Below, piece by piece: positions 55,397-64,000 of a DNA stretch of 64,000 nt. The position numbers were made by a program, and so were the translations under genes. Every line of letters starts with the position of its first letter. Position 1 is the stretch's first letter. A model generated the notes under the pieces. The model worked only from the letters and a program-made list of their open reading frames with translations. It was not told the DNA's origin and made no database searches. The DNA is taken from assembly GCA_028564925.1 (NCBI GenBank), contig CM053029.1, positions 193,746,940-193,810,939 of the forward strand, in the 5' to 3' direction. The stretch is from Lithobates sylvaticus (lineage: Eukaryota > Chordata > Amphibia > Anura > Ranidae).

Positions 55397-56337
55397 AGTG
55401 GTATTAAAATCAAAACCAAAAATGTAATATATTGCAGCTTACCGGTCATTAGATGTGGTGGCTGCATTCGTTTTCTTTTTTAGGCTTTTTTCCCTCTGTT
55501 TCACCCGATGATCTGGCTAGTGACACCTTCTGTGATAGCGTGCCCCCACTCTTTAAGAAGCAACAGAGACACCTTTGGACAGCAGCTTTGTTAATCTAGA
55601 TGTGGGGAGGGAAGTGTTGGATGTACTAGCAGATATAAATACACTAACAAATTTAAGCCAAATTCCAGCTCACACTGCAGTTACACAAGAAGTTGCAACA
55701 ACTGTTTTTTTTTCTTTTGGGACAAAAGCTTTGCATGAATAAATAAACGCTGATCATTGAACACACCCCTGTCAGGGGTAAATGGTTCGTCTCAATACCC
55801 TAACTGCTACATTTGCAGGAAAGCGTGTTCTCTTGGAAAGCAGCAGACTTACTGGCTGAATCACCAGATAAAAATAAAAAAAATAAAGGCCAAAAAATAA
55901 AATGAAGGCAGCCACCACATCTAACAATGAGTAAACTGCAATACACTCGACCACCACAAAGTCGCGGTTCAGAGTTTGTGGCCTCAGTCGTCAGTAGCTG
56001 ATTTTTCCGAGAGCATTATTCATTTCTCCTTGCTGCTAATTGGCTGCTGCCCTGTGACGCATCTCCGGCAGATGCGGCCCAGCATTCCCGCATCATAACA
56101 GTTTACCGCATGTAGCTCGAGTGTTCCGCCTAGTGTTCTCGTGTTTTTCGTGTTCTTCTTCTTAAATTCCTAAGATGCCGCCCAAACGCCCTGCACCTTT
56201 TTATAGGCATTTTTTTGACCACATCCAAAATTTGCGTTTTTTCATAATTTGCAGGTGCTCTAGGAACGTAACCCCCGTGGATTTCTGGGGTCGACTGTAC
56301 TGTATATTAAATATTTGCTTTTGAGTTTAATACCACT
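55397..56337. mobile_element. TTAA MITE, palindromic, interrupted by Tigger-like element
   Basis: TTAA at 55393-55396 and 56338-56341. The terminal inverted repeats begin AGTGGTATTAAA. The left half is palindromic: GTCATTAGATGTGGTGGCTGC (about 55445) pairs with its complement near 55890-55910. A Tigger-like element sits at 55944-56297; without it the MITE is about 590 bp. No coding of its own. Confidence 0.7.
55944..56297 (+). mobile_element. Tigger/pogo-like element, internally deleted
   Basis: 354 bp, flanked by TA (55942-55943 and 56298-56299). Inverted ends: CACTCGACCACCAC at the left and the complement of CAGTCGACCCCAG at the right. At 56175 an ATG starts MPPKRPAP, the typical opening of Tigger transposases, but the frame ends after ten residues and the sequence moves straight to the 3' end. 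So it is a non-autonomous deletion copy that kept both ends and the first codons. Confidence 0.7.
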
Positions 56338-56341
56338 TTAA

Positions 56342-57225
56342 AGAATAACAAACAATAAATGTAATATAAAAATATATTTTAAAAAGTTCTAAAGAAAACT
56401 GTCACATTTTTGGAACAACCCTTCAACTAGTAAGAAAAAAAAGCAAACAGTTCAGACAAAATGAAGCGGCAGCTTAAAGATTGGCAAACAATAAATATAA
56501 ATTGGATTTGAAAAAAGTTTAAAAGAAGCTGTCACTTTTTTTAACAATATTCCAACTAAATTAGCAAATAAAAAGAACAGAAAGCCCAAAACAAAACTCT
56601 GAAAATTATAAAGAAGGGGAGGGAGGGGTTTGTTTCACGAGCCATTATGCATACCACTGATACAGTAACATAAAATCCTTCAATTTTCTTCTCCTTAATT
56701 CCAATTGCACAGCTTTATAAATGTGGAAAATGGAAATACAATACAGGAAAAGCAGTTAATTGAAAGGTGGCAAACGAATGAACTAATGAAACATACTTGG
56801 ACAAGCTTTTTGAATAGATAGTATTGATTTATGGAGTAAATAAAAATAGTGAAAATAGGCATTCCAGGGAATTTCATGTATGTTTCTTTTACCTCTTTTG
56901 GTCTAGTGAGAACCTCCAATGCCAAAGATAGCTGACATCCTTCAATATGTGGCAGGTTGTGAGGCATAGTGGGTGCAAAGATGGTAAAAGTCATTGGGCA
57001 CCAGACACTTCTTGGATGTAAAAGAGGTTTTATTTATTTTGACAGTCCTTTTTATATATTTTGGGGGCAAGAGGGTTAAGGCCAGGACACCCTTAGATAG
57101 TTGCAAACTCAATTGGCAGACTGAATCCAGGGAGAAGATGTCAGAGCCAGCAGAGGATCTCGTAGTGAAAGGAAATCCAAGTGAAAGGAAATCGAAAAAA
57201 GGTATAGTTGTCACAAGAACAGGAG
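56342..57225. other. Unassigned spacer
   Basis: About 880 bp, A/T-rich, with two loosely repeated phrases (AACAAACAATAAATGTAATAT near 56346 and GGCAAACAATAAATATAAAT near 56483), followed by AAGTTCTAAAGAAAACTGTCAC- and GTTTAAAAGAAGCTGTCAC-like text. This suggests an old tandem duplication of about 135 bp. No gene. Confidence 0.5.
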
Positions 57226-57229
57226 TTAA

Positions 57230-57685
57230 AGCGGAGTTCCACCCAAAAATGGAACTTCCGCTTTAAGTGAAGGTGACCCCCTGACATGCCACATTTGACA
57301 TGTCATTTTTTTGAGGGGGGGCAGATACCCTTTTTTTAGGGTCATCCAGCTCCCACTTCCTCCCAGGGCTCCGTGGAGCCGGAAGGAAGTTCACCTCCTC
57401 CCCCCTCCCTCCATGCAATCTTCTGGGACATGTCACAGGTCCCAGAAGATTGCCCAGCCAATCACAGCGCTCAGCTCGGCTCGCGCATACGCAGTGTGTG
57501 CCCAGCTATGAAGCCACAGCTGGGCGCCCAAAGTCACAATGCCGGCGCCGAGGAGAGGAGGGGGAGAGGAGCGGGGCTTTGTTTGCCCGAATCGCTGGAC
57601 CATGGGACAGGTGAGTGTCCGATTATTAAAAGACAGCAGCTATACTTTTTGTAGCTGCTGACTTTTATATGGGTGGAACTCCACT
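57230..57685. mobile_element. TTAA MITE, AGCGGAGTTCCACCC type
   Basis: TTAA at 57226-57229 and 57686-57689. The ends are AGCGGAGTTCCACCC and GGGTGGAACTCCACT, a clear inverted pair. The left end also forms its own hairpin (57226-57265, two TTAA-AGCGGA(A)GTTCC arms). No coding. A very common frog repeat type. Confidence 0.8.
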
Positions 57686-57689
57686 TTAA

Positions 57690-60600
57690 GGGAAAACCTT
57701 TCAATGAGGACATCTGTTCTATCGATAACTAAGAGCTGGCTTACACTATGATGTTGCAGTAATGTTATTATGCACTTTGTGGAAGTGCGTGCCAATGCAC
57801 ATTCCATGCTTTATTTAGATGCACTGCTATTCATTTTGAATGGCATCCCAACGCACATTGCAGAATAATGTACATTGCAGACGGATGCACTGCCAAAAAT
57901 GGTACATGCAACCTTTCTGTTGGTGCACTGTACATTAGTTAGTTGCTGCACATTGTTCTGTACTGCAATGAACATGTGTGGGTGTTATTCCGAATAATGT
58001 GCCATGCTGGTAATTCTACCATTCCAGCTGTTGTTATGTGGGCAGGGGATGGATGCTGCTTAGGGTTATACAAATATTAGCTTTTCCATTTCTTTTGAGG
58101 TGGATCAATGCCAAATGCACTTGCCTCACAAAATCTTTATTATTTTGTCAGTTATCTTCTATATAAAAGATAATGCCTAACCCTTTCCTGCCGTGTGTAC
58201 ACATACAGTATATGTGGCCTCACAGATGATTGTGCTGGGAGGGCACTTCACAGCTCCCACCACAAACCAGTTCTTGGTCACCTTGGATTGGCTATCATCA
58301 TGGTGATCAGTTACTGTGCAGCCCACCCCTGTTTTTTTTTGTTTTTTTCTACTCCTGAATGGAGAGAAAGATACATTGTATCTTTTTTCCTGCTAGAGGA
58401 AAAAATGTAAATGAAACAAAACAAATGTATGTAAAAAAATAATAATAATAGTAAAAAAATAAAAAAAATAAAGGAAAAAAGGATTTGATCAAGATCAGTG
58501 TTAGGGTAAGGGGCAAGGTCAATGTCAAGGGTCAGGGTCAGTGTATTTTATGTAGGATAAAAAACAGCAAAATACGCACTATTGTTTCTGGGTCCTAGTA
58601 TGGGTACAGACAACAAATGACATATGTGGTATCACTGTGATCGTCAGGACTCAGGAGCAGGTGAACTGATTTTGGCTTGTTCTTTGGTGGTAGGTTATGG
58701 TAATAGCAAGAAATACACAGTTAGATTTTTAACAAATTATATTTCTTTGCTATTTTGTGCCAGTTTTTCTTTGATAATAAAAAATCAGGAAATAGCTATT
58801 ACCATTTACCACAAAATGAAAGGCCAATTTGTCCTAAAAAAAACAAGGTATAATACACCTGGATACACTAAGTAGTAGTAATTATATGTTCAGGCATTTG
58901 GATTGTTTTAACCCTTAAAAGGGGGTAAAGAACTGGCAACTAGAAGTGCTCTACATGTAATTGTAAATACCTGACTATAGGTACAGGTATACAGAGGTGT
59001 TACATGTCAACTCAACAGAATACAATGCATAAGCCTGTTCTAAATGGGGTTCTCTTTTACCAAAAATGTCCATATTCATTAAGAAACAAATGATTCTGGT
59101 TAATAATTGTGTAAAAGGGCCAGATAGGCTCAGATAGGCTTGCACCTCATGTTTCAAAGTCCAAATCTGAGCTTATGCCCCTGCTCATCAGTTCCCCGGT
59201 TCTCCCTCTTACCCCCAACTACTTTATTTTTTATAAAACATTTTTTTTCAAGGTCTTCAGACCAATCATGTGACACACTCTTCTTCTTCCAATCCTCAGC
59301 CACCAGTGGGCAGTCCTGTATCATGCAGAAACTGATGTGGTGATATCTGTGGCACTCTTGGAATCATTATAATTGTATAGTGAGCACTGTGATGATGCCC
59401 CATCAGGTTGAGGGTGGGTGGCATGACACACTGCACTCATAGTTTCTGCTCCTGGTTGAGTGATCCAAGCTATCATTCAACCCAAAAAACTGAGGATATC
59501 TTGTGGGTACAGTGCCACACTGAGTGTGAGTATTGAAACCTCAGATTCTTTTTTAGTTGTAACACCTGCTGGTGATTTAAAAAAGTTTGACAAAGTTGGG
59601 TTTACTTTGGTGTTCTGAGGAGGGATGATTCCTGTCTAATGCTACCAGCATAAATCGCTATGTAGCCAGGCAATGCTGGGCTCGCAATGATGCTGTACCT
59701 TATAGTAGTCAGATTGTTTGCTGTGGCTTTAGTTATGCTCTTGCAGTGCTAAAGCCTACAAGTTCCTTATATTTAAAAAATATGTTTCTGTGGCATGTAA
59801 CACACAGCAACATACCTTCAAAGAACTGGTCATCTGGCAATGTCTTCAGTACAAGAAAAGAGCCTTAGCTGTCTTTCTGTCTTTGGTAACAGCTGCACAG
59901 GTAGGCTCCCTTTAACTGAGGATGGATGCACCCAATGCTCTGGTAGGAAAAGAAAGCTGAAGATTTGGAAAGTCTCCAACTTCTAGCACAATAGATGATG
60001 CCACTTACGTTATAAAAGCCTCTATAGAGCCATAAATCCTTAAAGGGCAATGCAACACAAGGAGCGACTGTGAAAGACTCAGCAGTGCACCATGAATGGT
60101 CTAACCTTTCCGTTACACAAAATACCAAAAAAATAATACAGTTCGGAACTCTGTATATAAAGGAGTTGTACCAAAGGACACAAATGCCCCTGATTTTCAG
60201 CAATCAGCACACAATGGTCTGTGATTGCTGAATGACAAGTGAGATGGAAGAACGCGCATTAGTCGACGAATGCAGCCGCTGAAGCACTAAGTTTCTTCAT
60301 TCTTTAGGCTACGCACTAAATGCCAGAAATCGCAGATTTGCCACTGAATAGATGCAAAAATATTTCCTTCCTTAGAGTCGTGATGTATTTGAAGAACTAC
60401 TGAATACCTTTTACCTTGCACAAATGAGCCCATGATTTTTGCTGATTATGTACAGATGTAGATTGAGAGGAGCGTCTCACACACCTATCATTTTCAATGA
60501 GTAGCTGCATATATTAGGCAATACAGAACACCTTTGCATTCATTTTGAGTGAGATGACGTAAGTACTGCATTTGATTTAAAAATCTCTGGGTAATGCTGC

Positions 60601-60869
60601 CAAGTAATCGTAATTTTGAAATGCAAGGATCATTGTATGACTGTGGTATAAAAGTGGATTGTTTCAAAATGAATTTGCAACAGTCTAATGTTAAAGTATA
60701 CATAAGACCAAAACCTTTTTAATTTTGGATAGAGTCGGTATTGATAAATTAATAGTTTTTTTTCTTTTTGCCCTACAGGAGAGATTTCTCTTTATTTCTA
60801 GCCCTTTGGACACAACAGGAAATGAGAGGAAATTACATGCTATGACAGCTGTTATATATCTGAGGACGG
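57690..60869. other. Unassigned spacer, 3.2 kb
   Basis: No gene recognised. 57740-58010 is rich in GCAC(A/T)TT, TGCACTG and ATGCAC phrases and may be an old repeat. 58140-58920 shows an A-rich core (58430-58480) and frog-repeat-like flanks. The remaining frames are short, without domains, and no splice structure supports a host gene. Confidence 0.45.
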
Positions 60870-61849
60870 GGCCACCCTGTGACATAAACGGATGACCCCG
60901 TCCTCCTTTGATGCCACGTGATGTCAGAGGAAGGCGGGGTCACCCATTTACGTCACCGAGTCATCGTGCTGTCATCGAGAAGAAGCATCACTCGGTGGAA
61001 GCCTCCCATGGAGGCGGAGCTGTTGCACTTTTTATTTTTTAATAAAGGACTTGTCTCAAAGTGTTTCTTGTAATTTTTACTATTTTTTTTTAAAAAAATT
61101 GTGAATTGGTAGGGGTACAATGTACCCATTACAAATTGACATGGAGGGTTGGGATCTGGGGGTCCCCTTGGTAAAGGGAGCATCCAGATTCCGATAAGCC
61201 CCCCACCTGCAGGCCCCCACAACCAACAGGCAAGGGTTGTGGGGATGAGGCCCTTGTCACCATCAACATGGGGACAAGGTGCTTTGGGGGTGACCCCCAT
61301 ATCGAGAGCATGTGGTCTGGTATGGTTCAGGAGGGGGGCACTCTCTCGCCCCCCTCTTTTCCTGCGGCCTGCCAGGTTGCGTGCTCGGATAAGGGTCTGG
61401 TATGGATTTTAGGGGGACCCCTACGCCATTGTTTTTTTTCAATTCTTGCAGGGTTCCCCTAATATCCATACCAGACCTGAAGGGCCTGGTATGGGTTTTG
61501 GAGGGCAATTGTTTTTTTTTTAAATTCTTGCAGGGCCTGGTAATGGACTGGGGGGCCCATGCCGTTTTTTTAATATTGCCGAGACCCGACACTTAATTAC
61601 AGTCGCGATCAGTTTTAAATTACTTTTTTCCTTTCGAAATTTAATTTTTCTGTGGCACTGTTCTAAATACGGGAAAATGTGCCACTTTACAGATATACTA
61701 TAGACGCCCCCCCCCCCCCCCCCCCCAGGCACAATATTTAAATACATCACTGGGAGGGTGCAATGCATCAGTGACCAGTGGCAAAACATTAACCCTTCTT
61801 GCTACACTTTACTGACAATTTTGTTAATGAATTGTGTATGCAAGGTCCT
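60870..61849 (-). repeat. Composite frog repeat with tandem CCATACCAGA units
   Basis: 60870-61030 is a GC-rich block with an inverted pair (GACGGGG, CCCCGTC). 61140-61300 contains complementary halves around CCCCCACAACC/GTTGTGGGG. 61385-61600 has the GGTTCCCCTAATATCCATACC unit type in tandem, followed by the conserved block (61610-61745, CTGTGGCACTGTTCTAAATAC, a C run) that also occurs at about 32390-32520. No gene. Confidence 0.65.
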
Positions 61850-61975
61850 ATGTGCTACCACTTTCCACAATTGTCTAAAGGGTGTCATGGTCGATGCCCA
61901 AGAACGTGATCTTGTGCGCCGGGCCGTCAACCTTGTGTTCCGCTATGGGGACGTTCAGATTGTCGAAAACCGTCC

Positions 61976-62640
61976 TCAACTTTCCAAGGTCCCCTGGGGG
62001 AATGAATCATGGATGACCTCGTGGCACTGTGCCTCGTGGAGAAGGATCCACGCCAGGGTCTCCGCGAACTTGTCAAATAACCAAGGACTACTCTTAGACC
62101 CGAAGGTCAATTTGGTCGCGAAACAATATCGCTCCCTCCACTTGATGCCGTGCCAGCACCACAGGGAAGGATGTAGGGGCAGCAGCTTGAAGGCGTCAGA
62201 TATGTCCGCCTTCGAGAGCCAAGCAACCACCCCAGTCCTGAGAATGGCCTGGATAGCCATATCTACCGAAGCGTACTTCAGTGAGAACTCCTCGGAGGGG
62301 ATGAGCGAGTTGAGACTGGGAACAACGGACGAATGAGGCGCTGACAGATCATACACCAGACGTTTTTTTATTTGAAAATTTTCCCTGTACAAGCCCGAGA
62401 GGGCTAACCCTCCAGATACTAAAGGGGGACTGACTGAACGGGCCTATCATAAAGTCCCGATCCAACTCCGTCTGAAGAAGGACGTCAATAGCTGGCTCAT
62501 CTGTTGCTGCTGAGCGCAGGTTCGGGCATTCATGGGTGGAGTGGGGCAGGGTGATGAGCCCGGTATGAAACCCATCGGTGAAACCTCGGATGAGGTAGCT
62601 GGCGAGTGACGGAGTGGGGTGTGAGGTCAAGTAAACATCG
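61976..62640 (-). pseudogene. Ngaro reverse transcriptase region, fossil
   Basis: The minus-strand text in two frames reads a connector (SYLIRGFTDGF, SPFSIWRVSPLGLV), then RLVYDLSAPHSS, LIPSEEFSLKYASVDMAI and the catalytic motif A block LSKADISDAFKLLPLHP. The match to the Ngaro pattern (KADIxxAFRLLPVHP) is good. Downstream the (Y/F)xDD part is not seen. The element is broken; parts beyond 61976 are lost. Confidence 0.8.
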
Positions 62641-62666
62641 AGCCAAAGGACATTGACCCGGCTTAG

Positions 62667-63932
62667 TCACGGTTTCTTCTGCTTGACCTCACAAAGGACC
62701 CTGGGGTGCACCCTCTGGCATAGGGTGCAAACGTGCAAGAGCCGGCACTGGCTGAAATTGCAGGAGCCGTAGTTGAAGTTGTTGCAAATGGCGGCTCCCC
62801 CAACCATCCGCACCGGACGTCCCAACATGTCCACCTTCTGCCCTTGCGCCGGGGCCTGCTGAGCCTGGCTCGTGCTGGTAGAGGCCGTGCTAGCTATCGG
62901 GTGGACAGAGGCTATGTTGGCATACCAGACCGTGGTGTGGGATGCTGACTGACAGACAGCACATAGCGGGGAGCGTAGACCCGCAAAGTGGCGGCAGAAC
63001 AACTCCGTGTCCACTACGCTCCAGTCCGTTGTCAAATGGAACTGTAAGAATCTGGCCGCGGCTTTGGCCGAGAAGGACCGATGATAATCGTAGAACGCTG
63101 AGCCACCGTATTTGTGGCCCAGGTCTACGATCAAATGGAGGTAGAGGTCCAGTTCCTCCCGCCTGCCCGGGGAGGCTGAGCACAGCACGTCCCTGAACAT
63201 ACCGAAAGCGAGCGTGAACTCGGGCACCGTGAGCTTTTTGTTGAGCCTCGGATCCTTTGCCTTCAAAACCACCGGGACGTCCCCCCAGGTGTAGGCCTTG
63301 TTCTCGGCCAAGTCATGGAACGAGATCATGAGTGAGGCGAGGTTAACGTCTCTGCCCTCTAAAATGTCCTTCCTTACGCTGAGTGGCACCAGGTGGGAAG
63401 GATGAACGGTAGTCGTGGCAAGCTCACTACCTGCGGCCGGTGCACTGATGGCTGGGACCACCGCAGGGTCTGGAACCGTGGCGGCCGGGCTGGCCTCTAG
63501 ACGTGACACCCTGTCCTGGACCTCAATGATCGAGGAAGACAGGGAGGACACGAGGGTGTGTAGCTGAGCGACGGCGGCTGAAATGGACTCCATAGACGCC
63601 TGCTGGCTGTTGGAGCCTGCTGTGGCCGGTGGTGGGAAGAGGAGCCTGAATAGCTCCGCCTTCCTGGCCGCGGACGAGAAGGGTATCCCTCTGCGCCTCA
63701 GCTCGGCGGACAGCCTGGGAATTGTCCATGCCCTAAGAGACTGGACACTGCCAGCCTCAGAGGCTGACGCCGGAGATAGCGGGGGTGGTGAGGTCATCGC
63801 TGCCGACTGATGACATGGCGGCTGCCAAGACCCGTTATTTAGTTGACTGGTCACGTGTCTGCAGGCTGGGCCTATGAAGAGGTGACAAGAAATTAGTTTG
63901 GACGTGTAACCTATTGTATACGTACCTGCCAC
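62667..63932 (-). CDS. Ngaro gag-like protein
   Basis: 421 residues from the outermost Met; a start at about 63797 (MTSPPPLSPA) is equally possible and leaves 376 residues. The N-terminal part carries a SAP-like helix pair (IPRLSAELRRRGIPFSSAARKAELFRLL), followed by a coiled-coil-like stretch and an Ala/Pro-rich linker. A conserved central domain (LVPLSVRKDILEGRDVNLASL, AFGMFRDVLC) follows. The C-terminal Cys/His cluster (ICNNFNYGSCNFSQCRLLH and CTLC) is the zinc finger of Ngaro gag. The reading frame is open throughout. It would bind the element's RNA. Confidence 0.78.
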   Translation of the reverse strand: MAGTYTIGYTSKLISCHLFIGPACRHVTSQLNNGSWQPPCHQSAAMTSPPPLSPASASEAGSVQSLRAWTIPRLSAELRRRGIPFSSAARKAELFRLLFPPPATAGSNSQQASMESISAAVAQLHTLVSSLSSSIIEVQDRVSRLEASPAATVPDPAVVPAISAPAAGSELATTTVHPSHLVPLSVRKDILEGRDVNLASLMISFHDLAENKAYTWGDVPVVLKAKDPRLNKKLTVPEFTLAFGMFRDVLCSASPGRREELDLYLHLIVDLGHKYGGSAFYDYHRSFSAKAAARFLQFHLTTDWSVVDTELFCRHFAGLRSPLCAVCQSASHTTVWYANIASVHPIASTASTSTSQAQQAPAQGQKVDMLGRPVRMVGGAAICNNFNYGSCNFSQCRLLHVCTLCQRVHPRVLCEVKQKKP

Positions 63933-64000
63933 GAGAAAAGCAGGAGCCCCCCCACACCCCTGCGTCTTTTTTTTTTTTTTTTTTTACTGCTGGAACCCTG

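Larger units (their letters stand above)
61850..63932 (-). mobile_element. Ngaro-type retrotransposon fossil, minus strand
   Basis: On the minus strand a gag-like gene (63932-62667) is followed by a reverse transcriptase region (about 62630-61976). The layout and protein wording match Ngaro elements, tyrosine-recombinase retrotransposons of the DIRS order. RNase H and recombinase parts are not present; the element ends at about 61850 in a repeat. Fossil, with a few breaks in the polymerase. Confidence 0.75.

Noticed and set aside
58195-58875. Short frames in the 3.2-kb spacer
   Set aside because: No domain, no conserved wording and no splice structure that would support an exon.
62733-63196. 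Plus-strand frames over the Ngaro region
   Set aside because: They are antisense to the gag gene, which has a recognisable domain order.

Overview
The window looks like intergenic DNA from a large anuran genome, probably a neobatrachian (ranoid) frog. I recognise no host gene. The organism is inferred from the repeats: TTAA-flanked elements with frog-type ends, long piggyBac 3' regions, Tx1/L1-like LINEs, DIRS and Ngaro retrotransposons, Harbinger and Tc1 elements. This rests on remembered family features, not on a search. Two assembly gaps are present (9337-9836 and 48941-49381).

Layout. 1-6.4 kb: piggyBac material, namely a 3' end copy, a transposase pseudogene with its long non-coding 3' half, a palindromic MITE, and the N-terminal part of a second transposase copy. 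6.4-9.3 kb: a DIRS retrotransposon fossil that runs into the first gap. 10-11.3 kb: a foldback element with long inverted arms. 11.8-18.6 kb: an almost complete L1-like LINE (L1-A, +). 18.7-21 kb: old L2-like and L1-like fragments (-). 21.5-23.2 kb: a hAT transposase pseudogene, cut off by a nearly intact, differently classed L1 (L1-B, -, about 7.1 kb). 30.5-32.1 kb: a complete Tc1 transposon with an intact transposase and near-identical 214-bp ends. 34.2-36.5 kb: a decayed Tc1 interrupted by a 1.2-kb insertion of unknown class. 37.2-48.9 kb: a third L1 (L1-C, same type as L1-A) split by several insertions. 49.4-61.8 kb: minisatellite, TTAA-type MITEs, a small endogenous retrovirus remnant and a Tigger-like element nested in a MITE. 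61.8-63.9 kb: a Ngaro retrotransposon fossil (-).

The most interesting element is the 7.4-kb Harbinger transposon (39472-46904, TTA target duplication) inside L1-C. It carries three spliced genes rather than the usual two: a HARBI1-like transposase (+), a Myb/SANT-like protein (-) and a MADF-domain protein (+). The last two are divergently transcribed from a shared, roughly 310-bp promoter region. The transposase has lost a block that should hold its first catalytic aspartate and the MADF gene has a late frameshift, but the SANT gene still reads through three exons with matching splice phases.

The genes do not form a host pathway. They are separate mobile elements stacked in time, and the nesting gives an order of insertion: L1-C before Harbinger, hAT before L1-B, Tc1-B before its 1.2-kb insert, and the TTAA MITE before Tigger.
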